Shown piece by piece: positions 14,938-24,176 of a stretch of DNA of 44,446 bases. A program made the translations under genes and the position numbers. Under the pieces are notes generated by a model that did no database searches, was not told the DNA's origin, and worked only from the letters and a program-made list of their open reading frames with translations. The first letter of the stretch is position 1, and each line of letters begins with the position of its first letter. Source of the DNA: an uncultured Acidimicrobiia bacterium (GTDB taxonomy: Bacteria > Actinomycetota > Acidimicrobiia > Acidimicrobiales > CAIXPF01); the NCBI GenBank assembly GCA_903921205.1, contig CAIXPF010000198.1, positions 1-44,446 of the forward strand, given 5' to 3'.

Positions 14938-15726
14938 TCAGCGCAGCCGGGCCCGCTGGTAGAGCACCGAGGCCACCAGTGCGCCGACGCTGAGCAGCAG
15001 CAGCGCCGTGGAGATCACGTTGACCTGAGGTGCGAGCTCGCGTTGGAAGGCACCGAACACGTACAGCGGGAAGGTGGTGTCGCCCTCGCCGGCCACGAAG
15101 AACGTGATGATGAAGTCGTCGATCGACAGCGAGAAGCTGAGCAGGGCGGCAGCGAGCACCCCGGGCAGGATGAGCGGGAAGGTGATGCGGCTGAAGGTCC
15201 GCCACGGCCCCGCCCCGAGGTCCATGGCCGCGTCCTCGAGGGTCCAGTCGAAGCCGCGCAGCCGGGCCTTCACGGTGATGGCCACGAAGCTGACGCAGAA
15301 CATGGTGTGGGCGATGGCGATGGTCCAGAAGCTGCGCTCGACCCCACGGTCGAGGAACAGCAGCGCCAACGAGGAGCCCATGACGATCTCCGGGGTGGTC
15401 AACGGCAGCACCAGCAGCAGGTTGACCAGCGCACCGCCGCGGAAGCGGTAGCGGACCAGTGCCAGGGCCACCAGCGTGCCCATCACCCCGGCGGCGACCA
15501 TCGACACGAAGGCCACGCGGAGGCTGCGCCACACCGTGGCGTTGATGTCGGCCCGGGCGAAGGGATGCAACCAGTTCTCGAGCGTGAAGCTGTGCCACAC
15601 CAGGTTGAAGCGGCCGACCGGCTGGTTGAAGCTGAACACCACGATGACCACGATCGGCAGGAACAGGAACGCGAACCCGGCCAGTGCCGCAGCGGTGAGG
15701 GCCAGGTGCCCCAGCCGGGCCCTCAT
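14938..15726 (-). CDS. potC: Spermidine/putrescine ABC transporter permease
   Basis: The second inner-membrane permease subunit, 262 residues with six predicted helices. The family EAA loop, which contacts the ATPase, is visible as EDAAMDLGAGPWRTFSRITFP. 'SLSIDDFIITFFVAG' is the PotC-type signature. ATG 15726 overlaps the potB stop by 4 nt (ATGA), so the two are translationally coupled. It is the last gene of the potA-potD-potB-potC operon. Confidence 0.93.
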   Translation of the reverse strand: MRARLGHLALTAAALAGFAFLFLPIVVIVVFSFNQPVGRFNLVWHSFTLENWLHPFARADINATVWRSLRVAFVSMVAAGVMGTLVALALVRYRFRGGALVNLLLVLPLTTPEIVMGSSLALLFLDRGVERSFWTIAIAHTMFCVSFVAITVKARLRGFDWTLEDAAMDLGAGPWRTFSRITFPLILPGVLAAALLSFSLSIDDFIITFFVAGEGDTTFPLYVFGAFQRELAPQVNVISTALLLLSVGALVASVLYQRARLR

Positions 15727-16625
15727 GCCAGTTCCTCGGTCCCCAGCAGCCTGGCGTACAGCAGCACTGCGCTGGTGATGATGGCCATCAGCAGCAGGGA
15801 GATCGCCGCCGCCCCCGGGTAGTCGAGCTGCACCAGGAACCGGTCCTGCACCACGTTGCCGATCATCCGGCTGCGGGTGCCGCCGAGGAACGCGGCGTTG
15901 ACGAAGTCGCCCGAGGCGGGGATGAACGTCAGCAGGCTGCCCGCGAACACCCCGGGCAGCGACAGCGGGAACACCACTCGCCGGAAGGTCGAGGCACCGG
16001 AGGCGTAGAGGTCGGCGGCGGCGTCGAGCAGCCGCAGGTCGATCTTCTCGAGGCTGACGTAGATCGGCAGGATCATGAACGGCAGGAAGTTGTAGGTGAG
16101 CCCCCCGATGACGGCGAGCGGGGTGTCGAGCAGCCGGTCCCCGTCGATCAGCCCGGCGGCCCGCAGCACCCCGAGCAGGCCCGCCCCGCGCGCGGCGCGC
16201 ACCACCGTTGCGTTGTCGGCCAGCAGCACCGTCCACGAGATGGTCCGCAGCAGGAACGAGGTGAAGAACGGGACGACGACCAGCCCGATCAGCACGTTGC
16301 GCCAGCGGCCGCCGTGCACCGCCACCCAGTAGGCCAACGGGTACCCGATGAGCAGGCACAGCACGGTGGCGGCGAGGGCGAAGCCGAAGCTGCGGGCCAG
16401 CTGCGTGCCGTACAGGCTGAACACGTCGCCGTAGTTGGCCCAGTCCCAGCTGAACGAGGGTACGAAGTCGAAGCGGCTCTGCTTGGAGGACAGCGACATT
16501 CGGGCCAGGCTGGCCAGCGGCACCAGGAAGAACAACGTCAACCAGATGACCCCGGGGGCGAGCAGGCCGTAGGGGGCCCATCGGCCGCGGCTGGGCCGGC
16601 GGTGCCCGCCGTCGCGTTCCGCCAT
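15723..16625 (-). CDS. potB: Spermidine/putrescine ABC transporter permease
   Basis: The first permease subunit, 300 residues, membrane-embedded. The EAA-type loop reads DAAADLYASGASTFRRVVFP. 'LLIGYPLAYWVA' and 'VVPFFTSFLLRTISWTVLL' match PotB. ATG 16625 lies 5 nt after the potD stop. The N-terminus has a basic, cytoplasmic lead before the first helix at about 21-39. Confidence 0.93.
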   Translation of the reverse strand: MAERDGGHRRPSRGRWAPYGLLAPGVIWLTLFFLVPLASLARMSLSSKQSRFDFVPSFSWDWANYGDVFSLYGTQLARSFGFALAATVLCLLIGYPLAYWVAVHGGRWRNVLIGLVVVPFFTSFLLRTISWTVLLADNATVVRAARGAGLLGVLRAAGLIDGDRLLDTPLAVIGGLTYNFLPFMILPIYVSLEKIDLRLLDAAADLYASGASTFRRVVFPLSLPGVFAGSLLTFIPASGDFVNAAFLGGTRSRMIGNVVQDRFLVQLDYPGAAAISLLLMAIITSAVLLYARLLGTEELA

Positions 16626-16630
16626 CGAAC

Positions 16631-17767
16631 TCAGGAGCCCGCGATCCGGGAGAAGGTCTCCTCGAAGACGGCCTCCTGCGCTTCGTCGAGCGAGGCGAAG
16701 GTGTGCAACCGGGCGGTGGTCGCAGCGTCGGGGAACAGCACCGCAGAGCCGGCGAGGGCTGCTTCCTCCGGGCCGAGCTTGCGCAGCTCGTCGGCCACGC
16801 CGCGCACCGGCGAGATGTACTGCACCGCTGCAGCGATGCGGGCGGCATTGGCCGGGTCGTACACGAAGTTCATGAACGTGGCGGCGTTGTCGAGCTTCGT
16901 CGAGCCCTTGGGGATGACCATGCAGTCGGCCCACTGCATCCCGCCCTCGGTGGGGATGGCGAAGCCGATGTTGGGGTCCTCCCGGGCGAGCTGCGCGGCG
17001 TCACCCGACCAGGCGATGCAGGCGGCGAAGTTCCCCGCCACCAGGTCGTCGAGGTAGTCCTGGCCGGTGAAGCGGCGGATCTGGCCGTCGTACTTGGCCT
17101 TCTCCAACATGGCGAACGCACCCTGGGCGCTGGCCACGGTGGCCGTCGCCGGGTCCTTGCCGTCGGCCAGCATGAACAGCCCGACGGTGTCGCGCATCTC
17201 GGTGAGCACCCCGACCCGGCCCTTGAGGGCCGGGGCCAGCAGCTGGGCCATGCTGGTCACGTCGCCGCCGGCCGCCTTGCGGTTGTAGGCGATCCCGGTC
17301 ACGCCTGCCTGCCACGGGATGCTGTACTCGCCGGTGGGGTCCCACGACGGCTTCTCGAGCCACGGGACCAGGTTGGCCCGGTTGGCGAAGCTCGGCAGCT
17401 TCTGCGCCCAGCCGAGCTCGATCAGCCGCGGCACCAGCCAGAAGGTCGGCGTCATGATGTCGGCGCCGATGGTCTTGCCCCGCGACAGCTGCGGCTGGAT
17501 CTTGGCGAAGTACTCGTTGGTGTCGTTGATGACCTCGTTCCAGGCCACTTCGATGCCGGTGGCCTTGGCGAAACGGGCGATGGTGCCCGTCTCGGGGTCG
17601 TCGTCGATGTAGATCGGCCAGGTGTCGATGTTCAGGCCGGTCGCCCCGCCACCGGAGTCGCCCCCACAGGCGGCGAGCAGGTTCGGAGCGAGGCCCAGGC
17701 CTCCGAGCAGCACCGTGCCGGTGCGCAGGAAACGCCGTCGGCTCCACGGTTCGGTCGAGATGGCCAT
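16631..17767 (-). CDS. potD: Spermidine/putrescine-binding lipoprotein
   Basis: The extracellular polyamine-binding subunit, 378 residues. The N-terminus has a twin-arginine motif SRRRFLR (about 9-15), a hydrophobic stretch and a lipobox ending LLAAC, predicting Tat export followed by lipid anchoring. The mature part is PotD-like: 'NIDTWPIYIDDDPETG', 'GADIMTPTFWLVPRLIELGW', 'IPWQAGVTGIAYNR' and 'QWADCMVIPKGS' are recognisable. It starts 3 nt after the potA stop. Whether the substrate is putrescine, spermidine or a related amine cannot be told. Confidence 0.93.
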   Translation of the reverse strand: MAISTEPWSRRRFLRTGTVLLGGLGLAPNLLAACGGDSGGGATGLNIDTWPIYIDDDPETGTIARFAKATGIEVAWNEVINDTNEYFAKIQPQLSRGKTIGADIMTPTFWLVPRLIELGWAQKLPSFANRANLVPWLEKPSWDPTGEYSIPWQAGVTGIAYNRKAAGGDVTSMAQLLAPALKGRVGVLTEMRDTVGLFMLADGKDPATATVASAQGAFAMLEKAKYDGQIRRFTGQDYLDDLVAGNFAACIAWSGDAAQLAREDPNIGFAIPTEGGMQWADCMVIPKGSTKLDNAATFMNFVYDPANAARIAAAVQYISPVRGVADELRKLGPEEAALAGSAVLFPDAATTARLHTFASLDEAQEAVFEETFSRIAGS

Positions 17768-17770
17768 CGA

Positions 17771-19009
17771 TCAGTTCCGTTCTCCGGCCGGGCGGGCCGG
17801 GGTGGTGGGGGTGGTGGGGGTGTCGGGGGAGACCCGGGTGGGTGCGGTGTCGGTCCCGGCAGGAAGGTCCTCGGCGGAAGCGCTGTCGGCGGGCACGAGC
17901 CGTGCGGCGTCGTGCTGCCACGACATCCACATCCGGGTTCCCGGCTGCGGACGCGCACCGACCGCGGTCGGTCCGATCTCGGCGTCGATCGTGGCACCGC
18001 CGTCGCTGCGGCCGGCGCAGCGCAGGGTCGCCCCGGCGAAGGTGACCTCGGTGATCGTCACCGCGACCGCGGTGCCCTGCGCCGGCTCCTCCGCGGTGAC
18101 CACGATCGCCTCGGGGCGCAGCATGAACAGCAGCGGGCCGACCGGCAGGGGATCGACGGTGGCCGTCGCCGGGAACCGGCCGAGGCCGGGCACCTCGACC
18201 ACGAGCCTGGCACCGTCGGGCTGCGGGGCCGGTGCCCGCTCGACGACCCGGGCCCGCAGCAGGTTGGCGTTACCGATGAACGACGCCACGAAGGCGTTGG
18301 CCGGCCGGTGGTAGATGTCCTGCGGGGTGCCGATCTGCTCGGTGCGTCCCTGGTGCATGACGGCGATGCGGTCCGACATCGTCAGGGCCTCGCCCTGGTC
18401 GTGGGTCACGTAGACGAAGGTCGAGCCGAGCTCGCCCTGGATGCGCTTGAGCTCGGCCTGCATGCTCTCGCGCAGCTTGAGGTCGAGCGCGCCGAGCGGC
18501 TCGTCGAGCAGCAGCGCCCGGGGCCGGTTGACCAGTGCCCGGGCCAGGGCGACGCGCTGCTGCTGGCCGCCGGAGAGCTGGCTGGGTTTGCGGCGCGACA
18601 CGTCGGGCAGGTGCACCACGGCGAGCATCTCCTCGACCCGGTCGCGTACCTCGGCGGCGGGCGTACGCGACGAGCGCAGACCGAACGCCACGTTGTCGAA
18701 CACGCTCAGGTGCGGGAACAGCGCGTACTGCTGGAACACGGTGTTGACGTTGCGCCGGTAGGGCGGCACCGTCGAGACCTCGACCCCGTCGAGGCGGATG
18801 CGGCCGCTGGTGGGCCGCTCGAAGCCGGCGATCATGCGCAGCGTGGTCGTCTTGCCGCACCCCGATGGGCCGAGCAGGGAGAAGAACTCGCCCTCGACGA
18901 TGGTGAGATCGGTCTCGTGCACCGCGGTGACCGAACCGAATGCCTTGCTGACCTGCTCGAACTGGATGACCGGGTTGCCGTCGATGCCCCTCGACTCCTG
19001 CGCGTGCAC
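17771..19009 (-). CDS. potA: Spermidine/putrescine ABC transporter ATP-binding protein
   Basis: A 412-residue ATPase with all motifs: Walker [10 protein letters not shown] (47-55), Q-loop FQQYALFPH (92-100), signature LSGGQQQR (145-152), Walker B LLLDEP (166-171) and switch His203. The C-terminal third is the TOBE regulatory domain, ending in a disordered Pro/Thr-rich tail. GTG 19009 is the first sensible start before [18 protein letters not shown] hexamer at 19027-19032 (minus) gives a leader of about 11 nt. First gene of the four-gene operon, divergent from ino1. Confidence 0.93.
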   Translation of the reverse strand: MHAQESRGIDGNPVIQFEQVSKAFGSVTAVHETDLTIVEGEFFSLLGPSGCGKTTTLRMIAGFERPTSGRIRLDGVEVSTVPPYRRNVNTVFQQYALFPHLSVFDNVAFGLRSSRTPAAEVRDRVEEMLAVVHLPDVSRRKPSQLSGGQQQRVALARALVNRPRALLLDEPLGALDLKLRESMQAELKRIQGELGSTFVYVTHDQGEALTMSDRIAVMHQGRTEQIGTPQDIYHRPANAFVASFIGNANLLRARVVERAPAPQPDGARLVVEVPGLGRFPATATVDPLPVGPLLFMLRPEAIVVTAEEPAQGTAVAVTITEVTFAGATLRCAGRSDGGATIDAEIGPTAVGARPQPGTRMWMSWQHDAARLVPADSASAEDLPAGTDTAPTRVSPDTPTTPTTPARPAGERN

Positions 19010-19026
19010 ACGATGGTGGAGCGTGA

Positions 19027-19032
19027 AGTGTA
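19027..19032 (-). promoter_or_regulatory. Candidate -10 box of the potADBC operon
   Basis: TACACT on the minus strand, 17 nt before the potA GTG. No convincing -35 box at the usual distance. Confidence 0.4.
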
Positions 19033-19113
19033 GAACGGCGATCGTGGTGGAGTCCCGGCAGGGGGTCCGGGGTCGCCGACGCGAACGCACGCGGTCGCCG
19101 ATGGCCGAGCCAC

Positions 19114-19147
19114 TAACGTCGGGCCGGGGCGCGGGCTCAGCCGAGCC
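19114..19147 (+). promoter_or_regulatory. Candidate -10 box and leader hairpin of ino1
   Basis: TAACGT (19114-19119) would start a transcript near 19126 with a leader of about 100 nt, unusually long here. A small stem GGCTC/GAGCC (19134-19147) lies at its start. Nothing further was recognised in the leader. Confidence 0.35.
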
Positions 19148-19227
19148 GCAGGTGGTGGCGGTGGTGCCGCTGCACGCGATCGGCATCCGAACAGCCGCCG
19201 CCCGCCCTTGGATCGAAAGACACGCAC

Positions 19228-20553
19228 ATGACCGTTCCCACGCCCACCATCGCCCCCGCAACCGGGCGGCTCGGCGTCCTCACCGTCGGCCTCGGGGCCG
19301 TGGCCAGCACGCTCATCGCCGGGGTCGAGCTCTCCCGCCGCAACATGAGCGAGCCGATCGGGTCGCTCACGCAGATGGGCACCATCCGCCTCGGGCGTCG
19401 CACCGATGGTCGGGTGCCCCTCATCAAGGACTTCGTGCCGCTCACCCCGCTCGCCGACATCGTGTTCGGCGCATGGGATCCGTTCCCCGACGATGCCTAC
19501 GTGGCCGCCCAGCGCGCCGGGGTGCTCGATGGGCCCCGCCACCTCGAGGCGGTGTCGGAGGCCCTGCGTTCGGTCCGGCCGATGAAGGCGGCGTTCGACC
19601 CCTTCTACGTGAAGCGGCTCGACGGTCCCAACACCAAGGGCGCCGTCTCCAAGCGGGCCATGCTCGAGTCCATCCGCGAGGACATCGGCACCTTCCGTGA
19701 CGCCAACCAGTGCGACCGGATCGTGATGATCTGGTGCGGGTCGACGGAGATCTTCATCGAGCCCGGTCCGGCCCACCAGGACCTCGAGTCCTTCGAGCGG
19801 GCCATCGACGCCAACGATCCGACCATCGCCCCGTCGATGCTCTACGCCTATGCCGCGCTGCTCGAAGGGGTGCCGTTCTGCAACGGCGCACCGAACCTGA
19901 CGGTGGACATCCCGGCGCTCACCCAGTACGCCACCGAGCACAAGGTGCCGATCTCGGGCAAGGACTTCAAGACCGGCCAGACGCTGCTCAAGACGGTGCT
20001 CGCCCCGATGTTCAAGGCCCGCATGCTCGGGGTCGCCGGGTGGTACTCCACCAACATCCTGGGCAACCGCGACGGCGAGGTGCTCGACGAGCCCGAGAGC
20101 TTCAAGACCAAGGAAGAGTCCAAGCTCGGGGTGCTCGAGCACATCCTCGAGCCCGACAAGTACCCGACCCTCTACGGCGACGTCTACCACAAGGTGCGGA
20201 TCAACTATTACCCGCCCCGCGGTGACAACAAGGAGGGCTGGGACAACATCGACATCTTCGGTTGGCTCGGCTACCCGATGCAGATCAAGGTCGACTTCCT
20301 GTGCCGTGACTCGATCCTGGCCGCGCCGCTGGCGCTCGACCTGGTGCTGTTCTCCGACCTCGCCCACCGTGCCGGCATCGGCGGCATCCAGGAGTGGCTG
20401 AGCTTCTACTACAAGTCCCCGCAGGTCGCCGCCGGGCTCTATCCCGAGCACGACCTGTTCATCCAGCTCACCAAGCTGAAGAACACGCTGCGCTGGATGA
20501 TGGGCGAGGAGCAGATCACCCACCTCGGTATCGACTACTACCTCGAGACCTGA
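19228..20553 (+). CDS. ino1: myo-Inositol-1-phosphate synthase
   Basis: Converts glucose 6-phosphate to inositol 1-phosphate with NAD, feeding phosphatidylinositol, mycothiol and related actinobacterial compounds. The 441-residue protein shows the NAD-binding start [18 protein letters not shown], the substrate region '[22 protein letters not shown]' and the catalytic lysine-rich stretch [14 protein letters not shown], which is nearly invariant in the family. Length and motifs fit the eukaryote-like class found in Acidimicrobiia and some archaea; this class assignment is inferred. No strong ribosome site precedes ATG 19228 (GAAAGA, weak). A strong hairpin follows the gene. Confidence 0.95.
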   Translation: MTVPTPTIAPATGRLGVLTVGLGAVASTLIAGVELSRRNMSEPIGSLTQMGTIRLGRRTDGRVPLIKDFVPLTPLADIVFGAWDPFPDDAYVAAQRAGVLDGPRHLEAVSEALRSVRPMKAAFDPFYVKRLDGPNTKGAVSKRAMLESIREDIGTFRDANQCDRIVMIWCGSTEIFIEPGPAHQDLESFERAIDANDPTIAPSMLYAYAALLEGVPFCNGAPNLTVDIPALTQYATEHKVPISGKDFKTGQTLLKTVLAPMFKARMLGVAGWYSTNILGNRDGEVLDEPESFKTKEESKLGVLEHILEPDKYPTLYGDVYHKVRINYYPPRGDNKEGWDNIDIFGWLGYPMQIKVDFLCRDSILAAPLALDLVLFSDLAHRAGIGGIQEWLSFYYKSPQVAAGLYPEHDLFIQLTKLKNTLRWMMGEEQITHLGIDYYLET

Positions 20554-20562
20554 TCGCGGTCG

Positions 20563-20595
20563 GGTCGGTCCCGTCGCGCCGCGACCGGACCGACC
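20563..20595 (+). terminator. Extended hairpin after ino1
   Basis: GGTCGGTCC (20563-20571) pairs with GGACCGACC (20587-20595), and inside it GTCGC (20573-20577) pairs with GCGAC (20581-20585). One C-C mismatch separates the stems. It starts 10 nt after the stop. Confidence 0.65.
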
Positions 20596-20620
20596 GGCTC
20601 GAGCGGCTCGAGCGGCTCGG
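20596..20620. repeat. 9-bp tandem repeat between ino1 and the deaminase gene
   Basis: GGCTCGAGC occurs at 20596-20604 and 20605-20613, followed by a partial copy GGCTCGG. Each unit contains a CTCGAG palindrome. It is in a convergent intergenic gap; no function is apparent. Confidence 0.5.
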
Positions 20621-20629
20621 TAGACGCCG

Positions 20630-21721
20630 TCAGGCCGGCTGGTAGGCGCCGATCTCGGCGTTGAGACGGGCCTTGGCTGCGGGGTCGAGGAAGCTGATCG
20701 CCACCGAGTCGAGCTCCATCGACCGGAGATCCTCGGTGGACATCCCGCCGTGGCGGTGGGCCCGCACCAGCTCACGGTTGAGGTCGACGTCGAAGTAGCC
20801 GGGGTCGTCGGTGGCCAGGGTGACGCGCACCCCGGCCCGGCGCAGTTCGGCCAGTGGGTGGTTGTCGAGGTCGGTCGCCACCTTGAGCAGCACGTTCGAG
20901 GTGGGGCACACCTCGAGCGGCACCTGGCGCCGGACCAGCTCGGCCACCACCAGCGGGTCCTGCACCGACATCACCCCGTGGCCGATCCGGTCGGCGTGCA
21001 GCCGTTCCAGGCAATCGGTGACGTAGGTGGGGCCGGCCGTCTCGCCGCCGTGGGGAACCCGCTTGAGGCCCAGCGCCGCCGCCCGGTCGAAGCTGGCGGC
21101 GTAGTCGCCTGCCGGGTAGCCGATCTCGGGGCCGCCGAGCCCGATGGCCACCGTCGCCTCGGGGCAGTCCGGGCTCTCGAGGAACGCCGCGGTGAACGCC
21201 TCCGCCGGGGTCTCGAAGCCCCGCGGGATGTCGATGACCCACGCCAGCTCGACGCCGTGCTCACGCCGGGCCAGCGCCCGGCCCTCGGCCAGGGCCTCCC
21301 GGTAGGCCTCCGGCGTCATCTTCCCGTCGTGCAGGTGCAGCCAGGCGGTGGTGGTCACCTCGGCGTAGCGCACCGTGTTGGCCGCGAGGTCGGCGGCCAT
21401 GTCGGCGATGATCGTGACCAGGTCGGCCCCGTCGCGCAGCAGGCCCAGGCCCTCGATGAAGGCGTCGATGAAGCCGTCGAAGTCGTGGAAGGGCACGCCC
21501 TCGGGTCGGGCGGCGAGCTCGGTGCGGTGACGTTCGGCGAGCGCCTGGCGGGTGTGCAGGCGCATCGACCCCTCGAGGTGCAGGTGCAGCTCGACCTTGG
21601 GCAGGCCCGCGACGAAGGCCTCGACGTCGGGTCGGTCACCGGTGGCGGGTCGGTCACCGGTGGCGGGTCGGTCGCCGGTGGCGGGATGGTCGCCGGTGGC
21701 AGGATGGTCACGGTCGTGCAT
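20630..21721 (-). CDS. add: Adenosine deaminase
   Basis: Deaminates adenosine (and deoxyadenosine) to inosine in purine salvage. The 363-residue protein has the zinc motif HLHLEGS (46-52), VPHGGETAG (aligned with the HAGE proton-donor motif), RIGHG and TDDPG, all catalytic landmarks of the family. The first 30 residues before 'VEAFVAGLPKVELHLH' are a repeat of [D-(H/R)-P-A-T-G], encoded by an 18-bp tandem repeat, and are not part of the fold. ATG 21721 has AGGGA about 8 nt upstream. A start inside the repeat is not available, so the repeat appears to be translated. Confidence 0.93.
   Translation of the reverse strand: MHDRDHPATGDHPATGDRPATGDRPATGDRPDVEAFVAGLPKVELHLHLEGSMRLHTRQALAERHRTELAARPEGVPFHDFDGFIDAFIEGLGLLRDGADLVTIIADMAADLAANTVRYAEVTTTAWLHLHDGKMTPEAYREALAEGRALARREHGVELAWVIDIPRGFETPAEAFTAAFLESPDCPEATVAIGLGGPEIGYPAGDYAASFDRAAALGLKRVPHGGETAGPTYVTDCLERLHADRIGHGVMSVQDPLVVAELVRRQVPLEVCPTSNVLLKVATDLDNHPLAELRRAGVRVTLATDDPGYFDVDLNRELVRAHRHGGMSTEDLRSMELDSVAISFLDPAAKARLNAEIGAYQPA
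21631..21712. repeat. 18-bp tandem repeat at the 5' end of add
   Basis: The plus-strand unit GTCGGTCACCGGTGGCGG is repeated about four and a half times with a few substitutions. It encodes D-(H/R)-P-A-T-G repeats near the deaminase N-terminus. Confidence 0.8.
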
Positions 21722-21903
21722 CGGGTGGTCCCTGATCGGTCGCGTTCGGGCATCGGGTGGCCGGGGCCGTCTGGCGGAACCGACGGTCGGACCGGCGGGT
21801 AGCCTACGGCCCGGGCCGGTCCCGCCGTCGGCGCCGGCTGGGGTCGGACACGGGGCCGGACAGGACCGACACCAGACGGACACGAGACGGATCGGCGGCG
21901 ACG

Positions 21904-22596
21904 ATGATCACCCGCGACGGCCCCGACGGCCGCATCGACTGCATCCGCCAACACGACCATGCCGCCATCAGCGCAGCGCTGGCCGAGGCGTGGGTGCTCG
22001 GCGGTGTTCCCGACGACGACGTTCGGTTCGCCGTGGCCCACCACGACGTGGCCTGGGTGGGGCTCGACCGGCGGGCCCGCTTCGCCGAGGGTGGGCGGCT
22101 GCATTCCTTCCTCGACCACCCGCTCGACGCCAAGTACGACGCCCATCGCGCCGGCGTCGATCTCGTGGAGACCGGCTCGGCCTACGCCGCGCTGCTGTGC
22201 AGCCGTCACTACGCCCGCTTCGCGTCGATGCTCGACGACGAACGTTCGCAGGCCTACCTCGCCCACGAGCAGCAACGCCAGCGCCGGCTGTGGCCGCAAC
22301 TGAGCACGCAGCAACAGGCCCGTGCCGACCACGACCTGGCGTTGCTGCAGCTGCTCGACGCCCTCTCCCTGTTCGCCTGCTGCAACCGCCCGGGTGAGAC
22401 GACCTGGCCGTGGTACCGCGACGGGTTCCGCTTCGGTGCGGTGACGTTGCGGGCGAGCTGGCTCGACACCACCACGATCCGGCTCGATCCCGACCCGCTC
22501 GCCGGGCCCGTGCACACCGGGTACGTGGCGTATCGCAGCGGGGCCGACGGGGTGCTGGCCGACCCCGTCCACCACGCCGTCTGCTTCACCGGCTGA
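21904..22596 (+). CDS. DUF3891 family protein
   Basis: A 230-residue protein of the DUF3891 type. The start 'CIRQHDHAAISAALAEAW' (about 13-30) followed by 'FAVAHHDVAW' and 'YDAHRAGVDLVE' are the conserved pieces; the histidines and aspartates suggest an HD-like metal site, but the function is unknown. ATG 21904 is chosen because the conserved region starts immediately after; no good ribosome site is seen (GGCGG only). It diverges from add with 182 bp between the starts, where no convincing promoter was recognised. Confidence 0.72.
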   Translation: MITRDGPDGRIDCIRQHDHAAISAALAEAWVLGGVPDDDVRFAVAHHDVAWVGLDRRARFAEGGRLHSFLDHPLDAKYDAHRAGVDLVETGSAYAALLCSRHYARFASMLDDERSQAYLAHEQQRQRRLWPQLSTQQQARADHDLALLQLLDALSLFACCNRPGETTWPWYRDGFRFGAVTLRASWLDTTTIRLDPDPLAGPVHTGYVAYRSGADGVLADPVHHAVCFTG

Positions 22597-22637
22597 TGCG
22601 CCCGGCTCGCCGGATCGAACCGGGCGGGCCGATTGAG

Positions 22638-22643
22638 TAGGTT
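22638..22643 (+). promoter_or_regulatory. Leaderless -10 box (TAGGTT)
   Basis: TAGGTT, then 7 nt, then ATG 22651 of the DUF6285 gene. Confidence 0.6.
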
Positions 22644-22650
22644 CCTCGCC

Positions 22651-23052
22651 ATGCAGGATCGACCCACCGCTGCGGAGGTCCTCGTCACCATCGGCGAGTA
22701 TCTCGACGAGGAGGTGCTGCCCGCCGTCGAGGGGGCATTGCGCTACAAGACCCTCGTCGCCGCGAACCTCATCAAGGTGCTCGAACGCGAGCTCGCCGCC
22801 GGGGACGGGCCGCAGCGTCGTGAACGCGAACGGCTCGCGGCGTTGCTCGGCGTCGCCGCCGACGGCGAGGACCTCACCGGCGACCTGTTGCGGCTCAACG
22901 CCGAGTTGCAGGCCCGGCTGCGGGCCCCCGAGCTGCCGTCGCGGGAGTTCCTGCTCGCCGCCCGGGCCGCGCTCGAGGCGTCGGCGCTGGACAACCTGGC
23001 GGTCAACAAGCCCGGGTACGACCGCTACGACCAGGCGATCGAGGTCGACTGA
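22651..23052 (+). CDS. DUF6285 domain protein
   Basis: A 133-residue helical protein with the DUF6285 pattern: 'RPTAAEVLVTIGEYLDEEVLP' at the start, a middle 'GALRYKTLVAANLIKVLERE', and 'NLAVNKPGYDRYDQA' at the end. Genes of this family usually stand next to aminoglycoside-phosphotransferase-like genes in actinobacteria, and so it is here: its stop TGA shares an A with the next gene's ATG (TGATG). Function unknown; a partner role is inferred. Confidence 0.8.
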   Translation: MQDRPTAAEVLVTIGEYLDEEVLPAVEGALRYKTLVAANLIKVLERELAAGDGPQRRERERLAALLGVAADGEDLTGDLLRLNAELQARLRAPELPSREFLLAARAALEASALDNLAVNKPGYDRYDQAIEVD

Positions 23053-24065
23053 TGGCCCGCGACCTTCCCGCCATCGCCGCCTCGCTCGACCGGTACCTCA
23101 CCGAGCGCTGGAACCGTCCGGTGCGCGCCGTGGACCTGGTGGAGACCTCCGTGGGCGCCCGCCGCGGCAACATCCTGTTCGACGCGGTCGACGGCGAGCG
23201 TCGCCACGAGCTGGTGCTGACCATCTATCCACCCGCCGGCACCGTCATCTTCGGGGTCGAGGCCGAGACCGAGGCGTTGCGGTTGGCCGAGGCCGCCGGT
23301 GCCCCGGTGGCCCACGTGTTCGAGGTCTGCACCGACGGCGGATGGTTCGGCGAGCCGTTCTTCATCTCGAGCCGGATCCCCGGCGACTCGCTGCCGCGCA
23401 ACATCCTGCGACGGGTGGCCCAGGACCCCACCCTCGGGGCGCGGGTGGGGTCACAGCTCGGAACGGCGTTCGCGGCTATCCACGCCGTCGACGGCGCCGA
23501 CGCCCCGGCGGACCTGCGGCGCTGGCCGCTCGACGCCTCGCCCAGCGCCGCCTCGCTCGACCTGCTCGAGGAGCAGCTCGACGAGATGCTGCAGCCGGCA
23601 CCGGGTCTGGCACTGGGCCTGCGCTGGCTGCGCGACAACCAGCCCGACCCGCCGGGCAGGCAGCGGCTGGTCCACGGCGACGTGCGCAACGGCAACATCC
23701 TGGTGGACGGCACCGGCCTGACGGCGATCCTGGACTGGGAGGGTTGCCACACCGGCGACCCCCACGAGGACCTCGGTTGGCTGTGCGTGCGCACCTGGCG
23801 CTTCGGCGGCGACGCGCTCGAGGTGGGCGGGTTCTCGGCCCGGGAACCGATGATCGAGGCATACCAGGCCGCCGGCGCGCACTTCGATCCCCATGCCTAC
23901 GACTGGTGGAAGGTGTTCGGCACCCTGCGCTGGGGTCTCGGGCTGGCCAAGCAGGCCCGCCAGCACCTCGACGGGACCTACCGCTACATCGCCATGGCCG
24001 GCAGCGGCCGGCGGGTGTGCGAGCTGGAGTACGACCTGCTGCGGATGCTGTCCAAGCTGCTCTGA
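23052..24065 (+). CDS. APH-family phosphotransferase
   Basis: A 337-residue kinase-like protein of the aminoglycoside phosphotransferase family. The catalytic Brenner motif is HGDVRNGNI (208-216) and the metal-binding motif is ILDWE (226-230), with Glu after the Asp-Trp. The N-lobe is recognisable ('VLTIYPPAGT', 'EAETEALRLAEAAGAPVAHVFEV'). This subfamily, coupled to DUF6285 and often to acyl-CoA dehydrogenases, is not linked to antibiotic resistance. Translationally coupled to the DUF6285 gene (TGATG). Confidence 0.87.
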   Translation: MARDLPAIAASLDRYLTERWNRPVRAVDLVETSVGARRGNILFDAVDGERRHELVLTIYPPAGTVIFGVEAETEALRLAEAAGAPVAHVFEVCTDGGWFGEPFFISSRIPGDSLPRNILRRVAQDPTLGARVGSQLGTAFAAIHAVDGADAPADLRRWPLDASPSAASLDLLEEQLDEMLQPAPGLALGLRWLRDNQPDPPGRQRLVHGDVRNGNILVDGTGLTAILDWEGCHTGDPHEDLGWLCVRTWRFGGDALEVGGFSAREPMIEAYQAAGAHFDPHAYDWWKVFGTLRWGLGLAKQARQHLDGTYRYIAMAGSGRRVCELEYDLLRMLSKLL

Positions 24066-24176
24066 CCGGCTGGTAGGGCCCCGTCGGACCCCGCCGAGCC
24101 CCGCCGAGCCCCGCCGGTGCGGTCGAAGGGTCGCGGTCCGCCGACGGCCGTCGGGCGCGTGGGAGACTTCCCGGCG

